DNA of 64,000 nucleotides from Linyphia triangularis (Eukaryota > Arthropoda > Arachnida > Araneae > Linyphiidae), in the NCBI GenBank assembly GCA_963978545.1, contig OZ021729.1, positions 85,788,670-85,852,669 of the forward strand, read 5' to 3'. Position numbers and translations under genes: made by a program. Below, in pieces: positions 37,475-49,563 of the stretch. Every line of letters begins with the position of its first letter. The stretch's first letter is position 1. Under the pieces are notes generated by a model that made no database searches, had not been told where the DNA came from, and worked only from the letters and a program-made list of their open reading frames with translations.

Positions 37475-38345
37475 CAGGGTGGTTATAATTAAAGTTACCC
37501 CGTTTAGAGCCACGTAGAGTCCGTTCTAATGAGCAGATTTTGATGAAACTTGGTATATGGACCATGGGGAAAAGAAATCTACAATAAAAAAAAAATTGTA
37601 GTTCAAATTTTGACCACCAGGTGAAAAAGTGGCGCATAAGGAACAAAAATCCACAAATTGAAAACACAAATTTTTATTTAATTACAGCATATGTTCAATG
37701 TGCATTCCATTTACGTCAACCACATGCTCGAAGCGTGTTATAGCATGTTCAACAGTAGCGCGAAGGGTTTCTCGATCAATTGCAGCAGCATGACGTGTTA
37801 TGCTTGCTTTCATTTCAGGCAGAGTCCGTATGCTCACTCCATACACACGATCTTTCAGAAATCCCCACAACCAGAAATCACAGGGATTTAAGTCCGGAGA
37901 ACGATGAGGCCAGGCAGTCGAAATTACCCGATCATCTTGTTGTGGGGATTTCTGAAAGATCGTATGTATGGAGTGAGCATACGGACTCTGCCTGAAATGA
38001 AAGCAAGCATAACACGTCATGCTGCTGCAATTGATCGAGAAACCCTTCGCGCTACTGTTGAACATGCTATAACACGCTTCGAGCATGTGGTTGACGTAAA
38101 TGGAATGCACATTGAACATATGCTGTAATTAAATAAAAATTTGTGTTTTCAATTTGTGGATTTTTGTTCTTTATGCGCCACTTTTTCACCTGGTGGTCAA
38201 AATTTGAACTACCATTTTTTTTTTTATTGTAGATTTCTTTTCCCCATGGTCCATATAGTGTATATTCCAAGTTTCATCAAAATCTGCTCATTAGAACGGA
38301 CTCTACGTGGCTGTAAACAAGGTAACTTTAATTATAACCACCCTG
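37475..38345 (-). mobile_element. Foldback element built from a mariner/Tc1-type transposon 3' end
   Basis: Two arms of about 410 bp, nearly identical and inverted (37475-37890 and 37930-38345), flank a centre of about 40-60 bp. The outer ends are CAGGGTGGTTATAATTAAAG and its complement. The left arm plus centre encode on the minus strand the C-terminal part of an IS630/Tc1/mariner DDE transposase (37682-38119), including WPHRSPDLNPCDFWLWGFLK. The right arm repeats the terminal part in reverse, so the element is an inverted duplication of one transposon end. It has no complete transposase. It lies 72 bp after the exon 2 donor, so the pre-mRNA could form a long hairpin there. Confidence 0.85.
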
Positions 38346-38375
38346 TATTTACTTAACGCTTAAAGGACTAATTAA

Positions 38376-38620
38376 ACAATTTGTCGTAGTCTAATAGATC
38401 TGCATCTTGGCAGACAGACTTGTTTGTCGATGGCAATGCATTCTATCAAGTTTTGTGGATCAAAAAGAAAAATGAGAGAGTCCAATCACGGAATCAATGG
38501 TTAAGCGCTATGAAATGAAAACTCGATTATAATTCGAAATCGATTAAATAAATTTCAACTGTAGGTAAAAGGGGGCAATGTAAATAAAGAATTTATATTA
38601 AAAATTTAGTTTGTAGGAGT
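38376..38620 (+). repeat. Family A fragment in intron 2
   Basis: Shares CATCTTGGCAGACAGA and GATGGCAATGCATTCTATCA; the interior is deleted. Confidence 0.65.
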
Positions 38621-39639
38621 TAACTTTTTTTTTTACCATTGTGAATTTAATAAATGCAACTAAATATCGCTTTCTATTCGTGAAATTTTAAAACTGCTTT
38701 GTTAATTTATTGTTTATAACTAAAAATAGATATTCAAATCAAAATTGGCATGTCATATTTGCACCTTTTACAAAATTTAACAAAAAAACTCAAAAACAAA
38801 CCAGTAACAAAGAGCCATTACTTTTCAAATAACTACCAGGCTCTTCTTGTCTAGTAACCGATGCTTCAAAACCAATTGGAGAATAATATGTCATCAATGA
38901 GTAAATTAAAAAGTAATAATCTCGCCCAATCGTCACAAGTTAGGGGGGAAAAATTAATGGTTGGTAATCAGACGAGTTTGGTTCTCTATGCAAATTAAAG
39001 AATCATTGGTTACCTCTCAGAAAGAGAGTGATAATTATTTGATGAGTTTTAACAATTTGGAATTATTTTATCGAAAATTTCCAGCTGGATTTTTTCTGAC
39101 CGACCATTCTTCGTTCAGTAAACATTTAAGAAAAATGCCACATTATGGCCCAAACTCAGCAACTTCGTGACATATTCTTTCGTAGTTGAAGGAAAGTTCT
39201 TCAGCAACTCAAACATGGTCATTCGAAATACGCCCTTTCCCATATCGAAAACTTTTAGTAATTTCAACTATTACACTCGGAGACTAAATTTTAAGTCTCT
39301 CCACTCCATACGTAAAACTCAATCACTTTTGAATCATATTACTAAGAAACTAAAGCCACTCACTAAATGTCTCTGAAAGAAACTTGGAACGTGGAAAGAG
39401 AAAATATTTTAATATACAATACTTCTCAAAAGTGAAGAATATAAAACACACTTATTTATCAGCGTGAAATTCATAAACATTAAAAAAAAAAAACTACAAA
39501 TTTCAGGAAAATGTCCATCAATACAGCAATGATAGAATCGTACAAGGAGAGTATTTGTCTTTCCAACAGAAGTGGGACCTCAGCAAGGGCAAAACAAGCA
39601 GAGATTAATTGGTGTCACATCAGTAATTTACCAAACGAC

Positions 39640-41038
39640 TAGAGGTCGGAAATATCGATCAAAATAAATATCGATACTATATCGTTGCATAGAAAAATAT
39701 ATCGATAAAATATCGATATATCGATACACGATTGATTTTTTTTATTTGATTTTCAATTTTGCCAGGAACGACGTTTCTCAGAACAAATTACTACTTTTCA
39801 TTTTGTTTGTAAGGTGAGTACTTTTCCAACTGGAATGGATCTTGTACAAAAGAAAAATTTAGATAATTTTGAATCTATATATTTAATAGGCAATACGTTT
39901 TTTGGGGTTAGTCCGTCCACCTAAACTGCTCAACCAATTTCAATGACCAAGGTGTCATTTTAAAGGAAATAAGCTGTAGATTTGCCAAAACGTGCCAACA
40001 CTTTATTAATTAGTTAAATTTCAATATTTTTCATCATTAAGCTACTACAAAGCCTCAATGATTTTGAATATATGATTGGCAACATCCTTAAGTATGTAAA
40101 CAACAAACCGGCTGCTCGGGGGTTCAACCAACCAACCAACTGTTGCTAATTTTAAAGCTATCCTTACGTATGTAAACAACAAACCCGTTGCTAATTTTAA
40201 AGTTCTTTTTAAACTCTTCGTTTCAAAGTTGATTTTTTTTGTGTTTTTTTTTAAAGCATTTTTGTATTAGAGAAATTATTATTTTGAAGTATTTCTATCC
40301 AGAAAATACTTCGCGTTGGACGTCATTCTCTAACGGGGCGACTTATCAGAATAAATAAAAGATATTGGGACTTCAATGTAAGGGCATAGCTAATGAAGTT
40401 TTAAGTCAGAATGTTGGCGGATAGTATATTTAACTTTCTATTATGAAACTTGCGATTTGGGTGTTTTCTCTATTAGGCCTTACATTAAATTTATAAAAAT
40501 TTGGTTACATTCTTTATTGCTGGCAAACCTATTCGAGCGCAGCAAGATGTTTTAACCACAAATTCGAGCGGTAAAGCCGCTCAATCCGAGCGCAGCGAGG
40601 CGTTTGGGGGTTGGCGAGCGTTAGCGAGCAGGGGGCGAAGCCCCCTAGTAGCTTTTAATGGCAACGTTGTATATTTAGCATAATATTTTTACAATGTAAA
40701 TAACTTAAAAATTAACAGAGGAATGAATATATATATATATATAATTGACGCGTTTGGTCCAATTTTATTTTAATTTTCAAAAGCCAGGTAGGTGCACCTC
40801 CTTGAACATTCCTGTTGGCGCCCATAATTATGAAGTGTATGGCAAAATATTGACCTCTCAGCCAAGTCCAAATTTTAGTTCTGATGTTTTTGAAAAAGGA
40901 ATAAAGAAAATCGAAAAAACACATGGAACTGCAAAACGATCATTAAAAAATTAAAATGTTTGAAAATATCGATATATTGGGGACTTTAATCGATATTTTT
41001 TGAAAAATATCGTCGTATCGATATATCGCCGACATCTA
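39640..41038. mobile_element. hAT-like element C, copy 2, containing a Helitron
   Basis: TAGAGGTCGGAAATATCGAT at the left, and ATATCGCCGACATCTA at the right. Perfect 8-bp duplication CAAACGAC at 39632-39639 and 41039-41046. TATCGATA-rich ends. A 775-bp Helitron-like element is nested inside. Confidence 0.85.
39874..40648 (+). mobile_element. Helitron-like element
   Basis: 5' end TCTATATATTTAATAGGCAA; 3' end hairpin GGGGGCGAAGCCCCC followed by TAG, giving the CTAG terminus. It is flanked by A (39873) and T (40649), as expected for Helitron insertion between A and T with no duplication. 775 bp, no Rep/helicase coding, so non-autonomous. Confidence 0.85.
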
Positions 41039-41159
41039 CAAACGACTCAGTTATATTAGAATTCCAATTAGATATCCGCTGAAAGCTAACCTCAACAGGC
41101 ACAATAAATGGAATTCATTCTTGAAGATCTAGTCGAGGCTTTAGTTTAGATCGCCAGTT

Positions 41160-41320
41160 CTGTGACGTCCGAGGAGATACCTTTGCATCGTCTGTCGGTG
41201 GTCACGGGAGAGCTCACGTGATTGGATGATGGGAGTCACCGGCCCCAGTAAATAGAAAATGTTTGATTTACTGGTGCCAGTTGCCTGGTGACGTCACAGA
41301 CTGACGATATAAATTGGAAC
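41160..41320 (+). promoter_or_regulatory. Promoter-like cluster in intron 2
   Basis: CACGTG (41215-41220) next to ATTGG, TGACGTCA (41289-41296) and TATAAATT (41308-41315) fall in order. It could be an internal promoter of the RGK gene or a repeat; no first exon is recognised downstream. Confidence 0.3.
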
Positions 41321-42925
41321 CTCTACTGGAGACGTCATATGGATCGACAGTCGAACCAGAAAATGTGGTTTTAAGACTGATCTCCACATCACACTAGTTG
41401 ATGGAATTGAAACGCATCCTAAGACCCATTGAAGAAATTTTTTCACTTCCCGATTTTGCCAAGGGAGAGAAAGGCTGGATGGGCTACACACATGAGGGAT
41501 CACCCCATAAAGTGACGTGGCGATTCCTACTCCAATAGCAAACGGAGATAAGGAAAAAATCTAAAATGGAGGAAGAAAAGTATACCTTACTAATAGAGGA
41601 CCTAAGGAATGCCAAAAAAAAAAAAAAAAATGTTTACTATCTTCAAATTTTTTGATACATTAAAACTGTTACCGTTAAAATTGTGTATTACAACACGGTC
41701 GAAATATTGTTGGACAGAGTTTTAATTATTTAATTAAATATACTGGATAAAATCGTTGAATTTGTCAAATATTTCTTAATAGCCAGCAAGTATCAATAAA
41801 CTCTACCACATTGAATCGAAAATAATTAAACAATGCGATTCGAAGGGCCAAATGAAAGTAAAAAAATATGACTTGATTTCTCCCTGGAATCTTTTAAAAA
41901 TTATCTTTTATAGGTCGTAATTGAGGTACCCTATGTTTGTACTTGTTCATTACTTGAGAGTCTCCACTTCTCAAGGCGCCACGCGTTCAAAAGCCTGGAG
42001 TTTCTGTTTTTTCCTTTGTCATGCACGCAAGTTAGACTTTTTATACGCAAGCAAGATGCTAACATCTCGTCTTCTTGAGGTTGACCTCTACACACCTGCA
42101 AAGGAACCGCGATTGTCACAGATGTTTCATTTCTAGAATTATTCAAATAGATTGAACTAATGTTTCCTATTTGGCCTTCATTTCTTTCTAATGAAGCTTT
42201 ATCCACTTGGTTAAAATATTAAAAACTAGCATTAAACAGGCAAACCTTGGAAGAAAAGCCTACTCCAACTGAATTATTTTAAAATGAGTTATGCACAAAG
42301 TTGATTAACTCCTTTTCTAAAGTTTTTTATTACGGAACAAGCAAAATTATCCACATATTTCTTTCCAAGTAATTGGGAATCGTAACAATTTATTTGGCAC
42401 ATTCTCATATGATCCTCATATCTTCGGCTCAGAATGAAAAACGTTCTAACTTTACTTTTAGTCTCAAATCACTTTTTGGTGTACTTGGGGACACGAAGAC
42501 CCAGGGATTAGCAAAAGCCTTCTGTTATTGTTGTTGTTTATATCCTCCATGTCTGACGGAGTCTGACGAGATCCATGAGTCCGTTGATTCTAAGAAAGTC
42601 GAGTACGAGAAGAGGATCTTGATAAATGTCCTTCCTTGAGAAGTTCAAGTGGCCAATCAAATGCTCTGGTGAATCCAGGTGGTCATGGCAGGTGGAACTT
42701 CCTACTTGATCACTGAAGTAACTTTAGGGTAAATGAGTGATGCACAAAATCTCGAAGTTCTTAATGAATTAGGACTTGAGAAGGGTTTTTTGCCTTCCTG
42801 AAAACTTGCAAACTGGCATGCCTTTTCTCCGTCTTCTTTCTTAAAGCTAAATATATTGGTATGGCGCATGGCGACGTCACGTACGGATCTATCAAATTTC
42901 TGAGGTCGCCAACTACATGCCCAAT
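41321..42925. other. Intron 2 segment, no feature recognised
   Basis: Short open frames only, none with a recognisable domain. Confidence 0.5.
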
Positions 42926-42931
42926 TGGGAT

Positions 42932-43100
42932 TGGTTGTTTTCAGATTATCTGGCACCATCAGCAACACGAGGACTATAATGCGCCGAAACATTCGTCATT
43001 TGACAAGCCAACATACATTTACAAACACCCATGCCTTACACGCGGGACTCGGAACCTCGCGGTCTAGAAGCTAGCACGCTAACCACTATACCGTTTGGTC
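42932..43100 (-). mobile_element. SINE-1 copy in intron 2
   Basis: Minus copy. Possible short duplication GGGATTG around 42927 and at 43101. Confidence 0.88.
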
Positions 43101-43159
43101 GGGATTGAATGAATTTTAAAGTTGCCTTATGATTTGTTGTAACTTTTGATGCAATAATA

Positions 43160-43312
43160 AAGATGAAATCCATGTTAATTCATTAAGTGATCGTTTTCGA
43201 AACCTCTACTCACAAAATTTCGAAGTTTTATAGAAAGTAGTATATAAATGCACTGCCCTAGAAGATTGTAACATAGCGATTATAGGGAATGATCTTTGCT
43301 ATGACTTTCTCT
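43160..43312. repeat. Family B fragment (right arm)
   Basis: Only the right portion is present (AATTCATTAAGTGATCG to GGGAATGATCTTTG). Confidence 0.8.
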
Positions 43313-44227
43313 TAAACCAATCACAGTCGTCCTTCGTTTGACATCCTACCCCATCTGGAAAGGGACAAAGCTCTTTCAGATAACTTTTGCGCGCCTTGGA
43401 CGAGAATACTGTTCGGCAGATAAAAGGCATTTATCTCATGGAAGCGGCCACAATGTGTCCGTGGAACGCACGAATGGGTCTGGCCGCCATTACTCGCTTG
43501 ATTGCAGGGTTCCAGAATTCGATACCCACTTGGTTTCACTTATTACAAAAGGGGGTTTGGATTATAAATCGGTGCGCTTTCCATTGCCTAATTGGTGTTC
43601 GTCGAGAATCGGTCTTTCCAGTGATTTGTTTTGAAAAGGATCGATTTAGAAGAGTCGAAGAATTTCTATATATATATATTTTTTATATATATATAAATGA
43701 AGGTTCAAAGTTAAGCTTGAACAGAAATGAAGTCAATTCATATCTATAGGATATTTTTTGATTTTGTTGGATATGTTTTTAGCGGAACACTAATGACGGA
43801 TTTCCGCAACGCGAGGCCGCATAGCTAGCTAAAATATTGCACAAGTTAAAATTTCGTAGTGAAGCACGGGTATTCAGCTAGTTTATAATAAACGCCCTGA
43901 ATATCAAGGGGACTGGGTTTGAAATAATTAAGTTTATAGCGCGTCTTATGTGTACTTAAAATTTGCAGAGGGGATTTATTAACTGATTTTGAAATAACAC
44001 TAAGGTATAGTTTTCGTTATTAAAGATAATTTGTCGTATATCATGATGGTTAATGTATCTTTTTCGTAAACCTATGCTACTACAATTTATATTTATAAGG
44101 ATTTATGAGGAAATGCATTATAACAATATTCTGTAAGTATATTAAAAGTGTTCTAAAGAATTTCCCTTTAAGCCCATATAATTGTAATGAAATAGCATAA
44201 TTGAGCATTTCATAATTTGTTGAAATC
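43313..44227. other. Intron 2 segment, GC-richer start
   Basis: 43321-43640 has balanced composition and overlapping 72-120 codon frames on both strands, none recognised; a TATATA tract follows at 43665-43696. Confidence 0.4.
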
Positions 44228-44756
44228 ATTTATATTAACTTCGATTTTGTGGGTATATTTGTCTATGGCGGGAAAATCTCCGAAGTCCTAATTAAACCCC
44301 TTGCAGTCATCCAATCTGTCTGAAACTTGGCAGACAGATTCGATGTCGATGCCTATGCATTCTATCAAATTTTGGGGCTGTAACTGTTGCTAAAAGGTCG
44401 CTTTTACGGACTACTGATAAGCCAACTTGCCTTCATCCAATCGCGCTAAAATAGTATTTGACCAGCCATTGAAGAAACTTTTCTGTTGCCAAAATATTTA
44501 ATAATAAAATTGTTTTAATCAAAATAAATAAAAAAAAATTAATACGAATGCATAAATTCTTGAAATTCATAACATTTCGAAACGTTGCTTTTCGCACATT
44601 TTGGTGATAGAAATGTTTTTGATATTTAAAGTTAGATGCAAACATTAAGCACGCGCTGTTTACAGAATCGGTGCTGAGTTAATGAATATAAAAATTGCCT
44701 AGGCATATAAAAGATTTATATTAAAAACTGTGTTTTTATAGATTATATTATGAAAT
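44228..44756 (+). repeat. Family A copy in intron 2
   Basis: Near full length; used here as reference for the family. Confidence 0.83.
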
Positions 44757-44799
44757 AGTAAAAACTTAACGTAACACAAGATCTTATATTGATTGAGTG

Positions 44800-44933
44800 T
44801 AAAGCGTATGCAGCTTTCGTTGCGGGTGACGGGTCTCGATCGCGAGACCACTGGATCTCGAGACAGATACTTTACCGCTGTGCAGAAGAGTACACTAGTA
44901 CACAGAAGCTTTATCTATTATTTAGGTCGCCAC
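44800..44933 (-). repeat. Third tRNA-like repeat, copy 1
   Basis: On the minus strand it contains CAGCGGTAAAGTATCTG (A-box-like) and GCGATCGAGACCC (weak B-box-like). The GGTCTCG...CGAGACC half can fold into a 7-bp stem. Repeated at 45139-45273. It could be a SINE; the tail is GGTCGCCAC on the plus strand. Confidence 0.6.
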
Positions 44934-45138
44934 ATAGCCGCCTCCCAGCGATGAAGGAGCGTTGTTCTGATCAATGTCTGATTGGAGTTGGAGGTTTGGT
45001 ATGCTAGTTGCATCGTTGTGTCCGCTTGTTGCGGTGTTGCACGCGAGTTGCGTATGTGACCGCTTGTTGCGATGTAGTGTCTCCTTTCAGAAGCGCCGAT
45101 AGATGGCAGCATGATTCGTTTTAGTCCGGGTCACCAAT

Positions 45139-45273
45139 AAAGCGTAATGAAGCTTTTATGTGGGCGACGGGTCTCGATCGCGAGACCATTGGATCTCGAG
45201 GCAGATACTTTTACCGCTGTGCAAAAGAGTGCTCCAGCACACAGAAGCTTTATCTGTTATTTGAGGTCGCCAC
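45139..45273 (-). repeat. Third tRNA-like repeat, copy 2
   Basis: Diverged direct duplicate of 44800-44933, sharing TAAAGCGTA, GGGTCTCGATCGCGAGACCA and ACAGAAGCTTTATCT. The two copies are separated by 205 bp. Confidence 0.65.
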
Positions 45274-45279
45274 AAGTGG

Positions 45280-45545
45280 TTCCACAGTTATTTTGAGCCA
45301 TTTTCCCCAATCTAAAGTCTCAATTTAATTTCATAACGAATGGTAAGGTCCCAAAATATTTCACAACTTTGCTGTGCAACTTTTAAATGACGAAATAAAC
45401 ATTGAAGTTGTTTTTTATAATGTTTATTCTGTAAAGCGTCCTTCAAAAGTTCTACAGCAAAGTTGGGAAATACTTTGGGACATCATTCGTTACAAAATTA
45501 AATTGCGACTTTAGATTGTCAAAATGTCAGAAAGTAACTATGGAT
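45280..45545. mobile_element. Palindromic MITE-like element N
   Basis: Two diverged inverted arms of about 110 bp: ACAGTTATTTTGAGCC at the left; GGATAGCAAAATAACTG at the right. CAACTTTGCTGT and its complement occur mid-arm. Target duplication not resolved. Confidence 0.65.
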
Positions 45546-45596
45546 AGCAAAATAACTGAATCAATACAAGATATTGTGATACTTCCAGTTCTTACC

Positions 45597-45773
45597 GCCG
45601 ACCAAACGGTATAGTGGTTAGCGTGCTGGCTTCTAGACCGCGAGGTTGCGGGTTCGAGTCCCGTGTAGGCATGGGTGTTTGTAAATGTATGTTGGTTTGT
45701 TAAATGACGAAATGTTTCGGCGCATTATAGCCCTCGTGTTGCTGACGGCGCCAGATAATCTGAATACAACCAA
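45597..45773 (+). mobile_element. SINE-1 copy in intron 2
   Basis: Plus copy with perfect 12-bp duplication CCAGTTCTTACC at 45585-45596 and 45774-45785. It faces another copy 55 bp downstream in the opposite direction. Confidence 0.95.
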
Positions 45774-45828
45774 CCAGTTCTTACCATTTTAATATTTTTT
45801 TTTTAAATTATGAAATGCTCATATTGGA

Positions 45829-46010
45829 TTGGTTGGTTGTATTCAGATTATCTGGCGCCGACAGCAACACGAGGGCTATAATGCGCCGAAACATTCGTCA
45901 TTAGACAAGCCAACATACATTTACAAACACCCATGCCTAACACGGGACTCGAACCCGCAACCTCGCAGTCTAGAAGCTAGCATACTAACCACTATACCGT
46001 TTGGTCGGCC
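45829..46010 (-). mobile_element. SINE-1 copy in intron 2
   Basis: Minus copy with perfect 12-bp duplication GCTCATATTGGA at 45817-45828 and 46011-46022. With the previous copy it forms a tail-to-tail inverted pair. Confidence 0.95.
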
Positions 46011-46022
46011 GCTCATATTGGA

Positions 46023-46726
46023 AACTCAGAATTAATTATAAAACTGTAAATCGCAAGGGTTAGTTGTTGTTGTATGCTTTATTTTAAATAACTAACACTT
46101 ATAGTGTACGAAATTTATAAACTACTGAACATATAAATTAAAAGGGTTCTTTCATTTTTTTTTATTTGAGTTATTCAACTCCAAGTTTTTAAATGAAAAA
46201 TTTTGAGTGCAAACTATTTCATCAACATCGAAACACTTTAATATATCTCATCCCCCCATATAAACAATTTTACATCGGCTTTTCGGCTATTGCCGATTTG
46301 AGAACGTCGAAATACTTCTAGGTTATTCTTATTTCACGTTTTGAAAAAGAAACATATTGAAAGTTTTAACAGTGCATTTTACGCTCCGAGAATTTTCGAT
46401 TTTCCTCTTTCCATCGCAATCCTGTGTATTAAAGCGCTTTTTGAAAGAAGACTATAAAATGGAAAGTTTCAGAGAAAATACACGGCTTTGTAATATATAA
46501 ACCATAATGGAAGTTCGATAAAAAAAAATTCCACGAAAGAAAAGATACTTTAAAAAAAATGATAAAGACGAATGTAATCACTATGTTGTCACAGTTTAAA
46601 CAATGTTTTTGTATATTCTGGAATTTAATACAAACAAAAACTGCATTTAAGTGTTTATCATAGTGATGATAATAATATAACCCATAAAAACAATACTATA
46701 ATTCATATAACAAACTAATAATATAA
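46023..46726. other. Intron 2 segment, no feature recognised
   Basis: Only the family-A edge motif ATATAACCCATAAAAAC at about 46675. Confidence 0.45.
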
Positions 46727-47386
46727 TAGACTAAGAGGCGACTGCAATTTTTGAACCCCATCGAACATCATTCTGAATTTTTTATAGAAATTAGAGAAAA
46801 ATGAGTAGATTACGAATCCACTGGTCTACCGTGACAAAAATGGCCGAAACTAGTCAAAAATCGACTTTAAATAAGTTGAACTAAATCCAATTGCCAAATG
46901 CGCCATAACTTGCCAAATAATGAGCATTTTTTTTTATTTGGTAACCCTCACTCTTTAATTTTCAATTAAGAGGGTTGCAGACGACTGAAATATCTGGCGA
47001 CGGTCTACTTGCATCCATTGAAAGGGAGCCAAGTTGGCAATAAACATTACGTCACTGATGACGTAACTAATATCGCCAGTTTGGCTTACTTTCAAAAGAT
47101 ACAAGTTTTCCGAGCCAGAGATCAAAATCGTTTGCGCTGTTTCTCATTGAAAATTAAATGCAGTGGATTACCAGACGAAAAAGTTTGTTCTCTTTTTGGC
47201 AAGTTATGACATATTTGGCAATCGGATTTTAATGCAACTCATTCAAAGTCGATTTTTGATCAGTTTTGGCCATTTTCGCCACGGCAGACCAGTGGATTCC
47301 TAATCTACTCACTTTTCCCCAATTTCTATAAAAATTTCAAAATGATGTTCGATGGGGTCCAAAAATTGCAGTCGCCTCTCCGACTA
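46727..47386. mobile_element. Foldback element F, copy 2
   Basis: 660 bp with the same inverted ends. Duplication TAA at 46724-46726 and 47387-47389. Inserted at the edge of a family-A repeat (ATATAACCCATAAAAAC). Confidence 0.93.
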
Positions 47387-47960
47387 TAACCCATAAAAAC
47401 AAAGTTTTTAGTAAAAATCCTTTATATTCATTGCCAATTTTTATGTGCAATTGCAACTTATTGCTCTCAAATAGAGTCTTTATAATGTTTGACTACTAAG
47501 AACAAAAGATCCATTCCGAACTATTTACTAACTTCATCCTCCCTCCCCCAAAACTGGATTAAATACATTGCCGTCAATAACGAGTTAACGATTTAAGAAA
47601 GCTGCTAAGTCTGACGTAAGGCAATAAAAGCACATATTTTATTTATTATTGATTAAAACAATTGTGGCAACGGGAAAATTGATAAAAACAAATGATCTGT
47701 TAAAATGGGATTTATTAGTATTCCGAAGCAATTATAGAAGCGTGAGTAAAATCGACCTTTTTAGTGAAAGTGACAGCTCCAAAATTTGATAGAATGCATT
47801 GTCATCGACATCGAATCTGTCAAGTTTCAGACCAATTGGTGCCATGTCAAGAGGGTTAATTAGGCTTCCTCCGATTTATTCACCGTCGACATACCCAACC
47901 ATCCACCCTTCCCCCAACACACACACAAAATCAAAATTAATATAAAGGATTTAAAAATTA
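47387..47960 (-). repeat. Family A copy in intron 2
   Basis: It starts TAACCCATAAAAACAAAG immediately after element F, whose insertion split its edge. Confidence 0.82.
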
Positions 47961-48279
47961 GTAATGAACTTTTGAGTAATTTCAACTTGCTTAAGTAATT
48001 TGAAGCAACAAATTGCAAACAAACAATTGAAAACAAAACTTGCAAACAAATTTGAAGTTAATGTCAAGAAACGTATTTGAAAAAGAAAAAAGGAAAAAAA
48101 AAAAAGAAAAAAAAACAACTTTTTTTAAAAATTATTTTACCACAGGCAGTCAACTCTAACAATAGGAGGTTTCAGTGATTTAATATCACCAAATTGTAAA
48201 TGCTTGAATATATATCTTGGTCTCTGAATCGACGTTCTTTAGCAGAAGCTTGTGTAAAACCGGTTTTTCATTGACAGTC

Positions 48280-48420
48280 CAATTTCGTCTTATCGAGGCC
48301 GTGCGCGAAAAACCAAGTGTCTTGCAAGATGCTCAGTCTACAAGTCCATAATCCTGAATTTTTAAACGAGTATGACGTCACAGACGAAAGCCATGTTTTA
48401 TATCTGTGATTCTGTGAAAC
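48280..48420 (-). repeat. Repeat family O, copy 1
   Basis: CGCGAAAAACCAAGTGTCTT is the inverse of the sequence at about 51305-51323; a TGACGTCA site is present in both. Confidence 0.6.
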
Positions 48421-49367
48421 GAAACTGTGAATGCTGTTTGAACTTGTAAATTGCGTTTGGGAGATTCTTTTTATAATTTTGAATTATTAATTATCTCCAC
48501 ATTTTTCATAAGGATTAATTACAGTTTATTATTTACGGTGAGTACATAATTTTCAAAATGTTAATGTAAAAGTATAACGCACCAAATGCGATTCGGTTGC
48601 ATTCTATTTCAAAAGCCATTTCTAAAAAATGGTCTTCGAAATCTTTAACGTATACTGCATTAAATATGTGAATATTAAGCCTAATCTATTTTCCTGTCAG
48701 ATTTAATTAGGTAGCAATTTATTAATGATTTTCAATATTTGAACTGAGGAATCTAACCAAGTTTTGGGGTAATTTTCAAGTTATTGTTCATGACATTCTT
48801 AATGTAAGTGTATTTTTGTATGGATTGAAAACAAATGTAGTATAGGACATTTAGAATTATTATTATTATTTTTATTTTTTTCTTCTTCTTTTGGCGTTTA
48901 GAAAATTCGCCAAAATTAAAAACTCAGTAACTAAAAGAAGATTAAAATATAAATAATTAACTGAATTAAAATATAACTTAAAATATAACTTAAAATATAA
49001 TCCGTCGCCGAAAACAACATTTATTTGAAACAAAAAACAAAAAAATGCCGAAAATTGCGCCAAAAAATGTCCTATACTACATCTGTACCAAGGATTAATT
49101 TGAAATCTTTCTATGGATGCTTATCTTCTTTACCGTTTAAGTAACGTCTGACTAAGAAAACTTAAAAAAACAGTACTGTTTGTTGACATTGTCTGGCAGT
49201 GTTTTTCAAGCAGCTAGAGTTAAAATTTACATTTGTCCTGAGGATTACAAGTTTAAGCTTTCACTTCACTTAAATGTTGGCTTGGTGAATAAGGTGGGAT
49301 TCTGTACTATAAATTTGTATATATGTATAATGATAGTATAAGTACCGAATACTAAATAACAAATTTT
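48421..49367. other. Intron 2 segment, no gene
   Basis: A 12-bp tandem motif (TTAAAATATAAC, three copies) lies near 48964-49001. Confidence 0.5.
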
Positions 49368-49380
49368 CCTATAAGAAACC

Positions 49381-49563
49381 GCCGACCAAACGGTATAGTG
49401 GTTAGCGTGCTATCTTCTAGACCGCGAGGTTGCGGGTTCCCGAGTCCCGTGTTAGGCATGGGTGTTTGTAAATGTATGTTGGCTTGTCTAATGACGAATG
49501 TTTCGGCGCATTATAGCCCTCGTGTTGCTGACGGCGCCAGATAATCTGAATACAACCAACCAA
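49381..49563 (+). mobile_element. SINE-1 copy in intron 2
   Basis: Full-length plus copy with perfect 13-bp duplication CCTATAAGAAACC at 49368-49380 and 49564-49576. Confidence 0.95.

Noticed and set aside
43321..43749. Overlapping 72-120 codon frames in a GC-richer patch
   Set aside because: Frames on both strands, ending in a TATATA tract, no recognised motif and no convincing splice context.
45597..45680. tRNA gene
   Set aside because: The A/B boxes belong to a SINE head; an acceptor stem that pairs properly is not seen and the sequence recurs with SINE tails.
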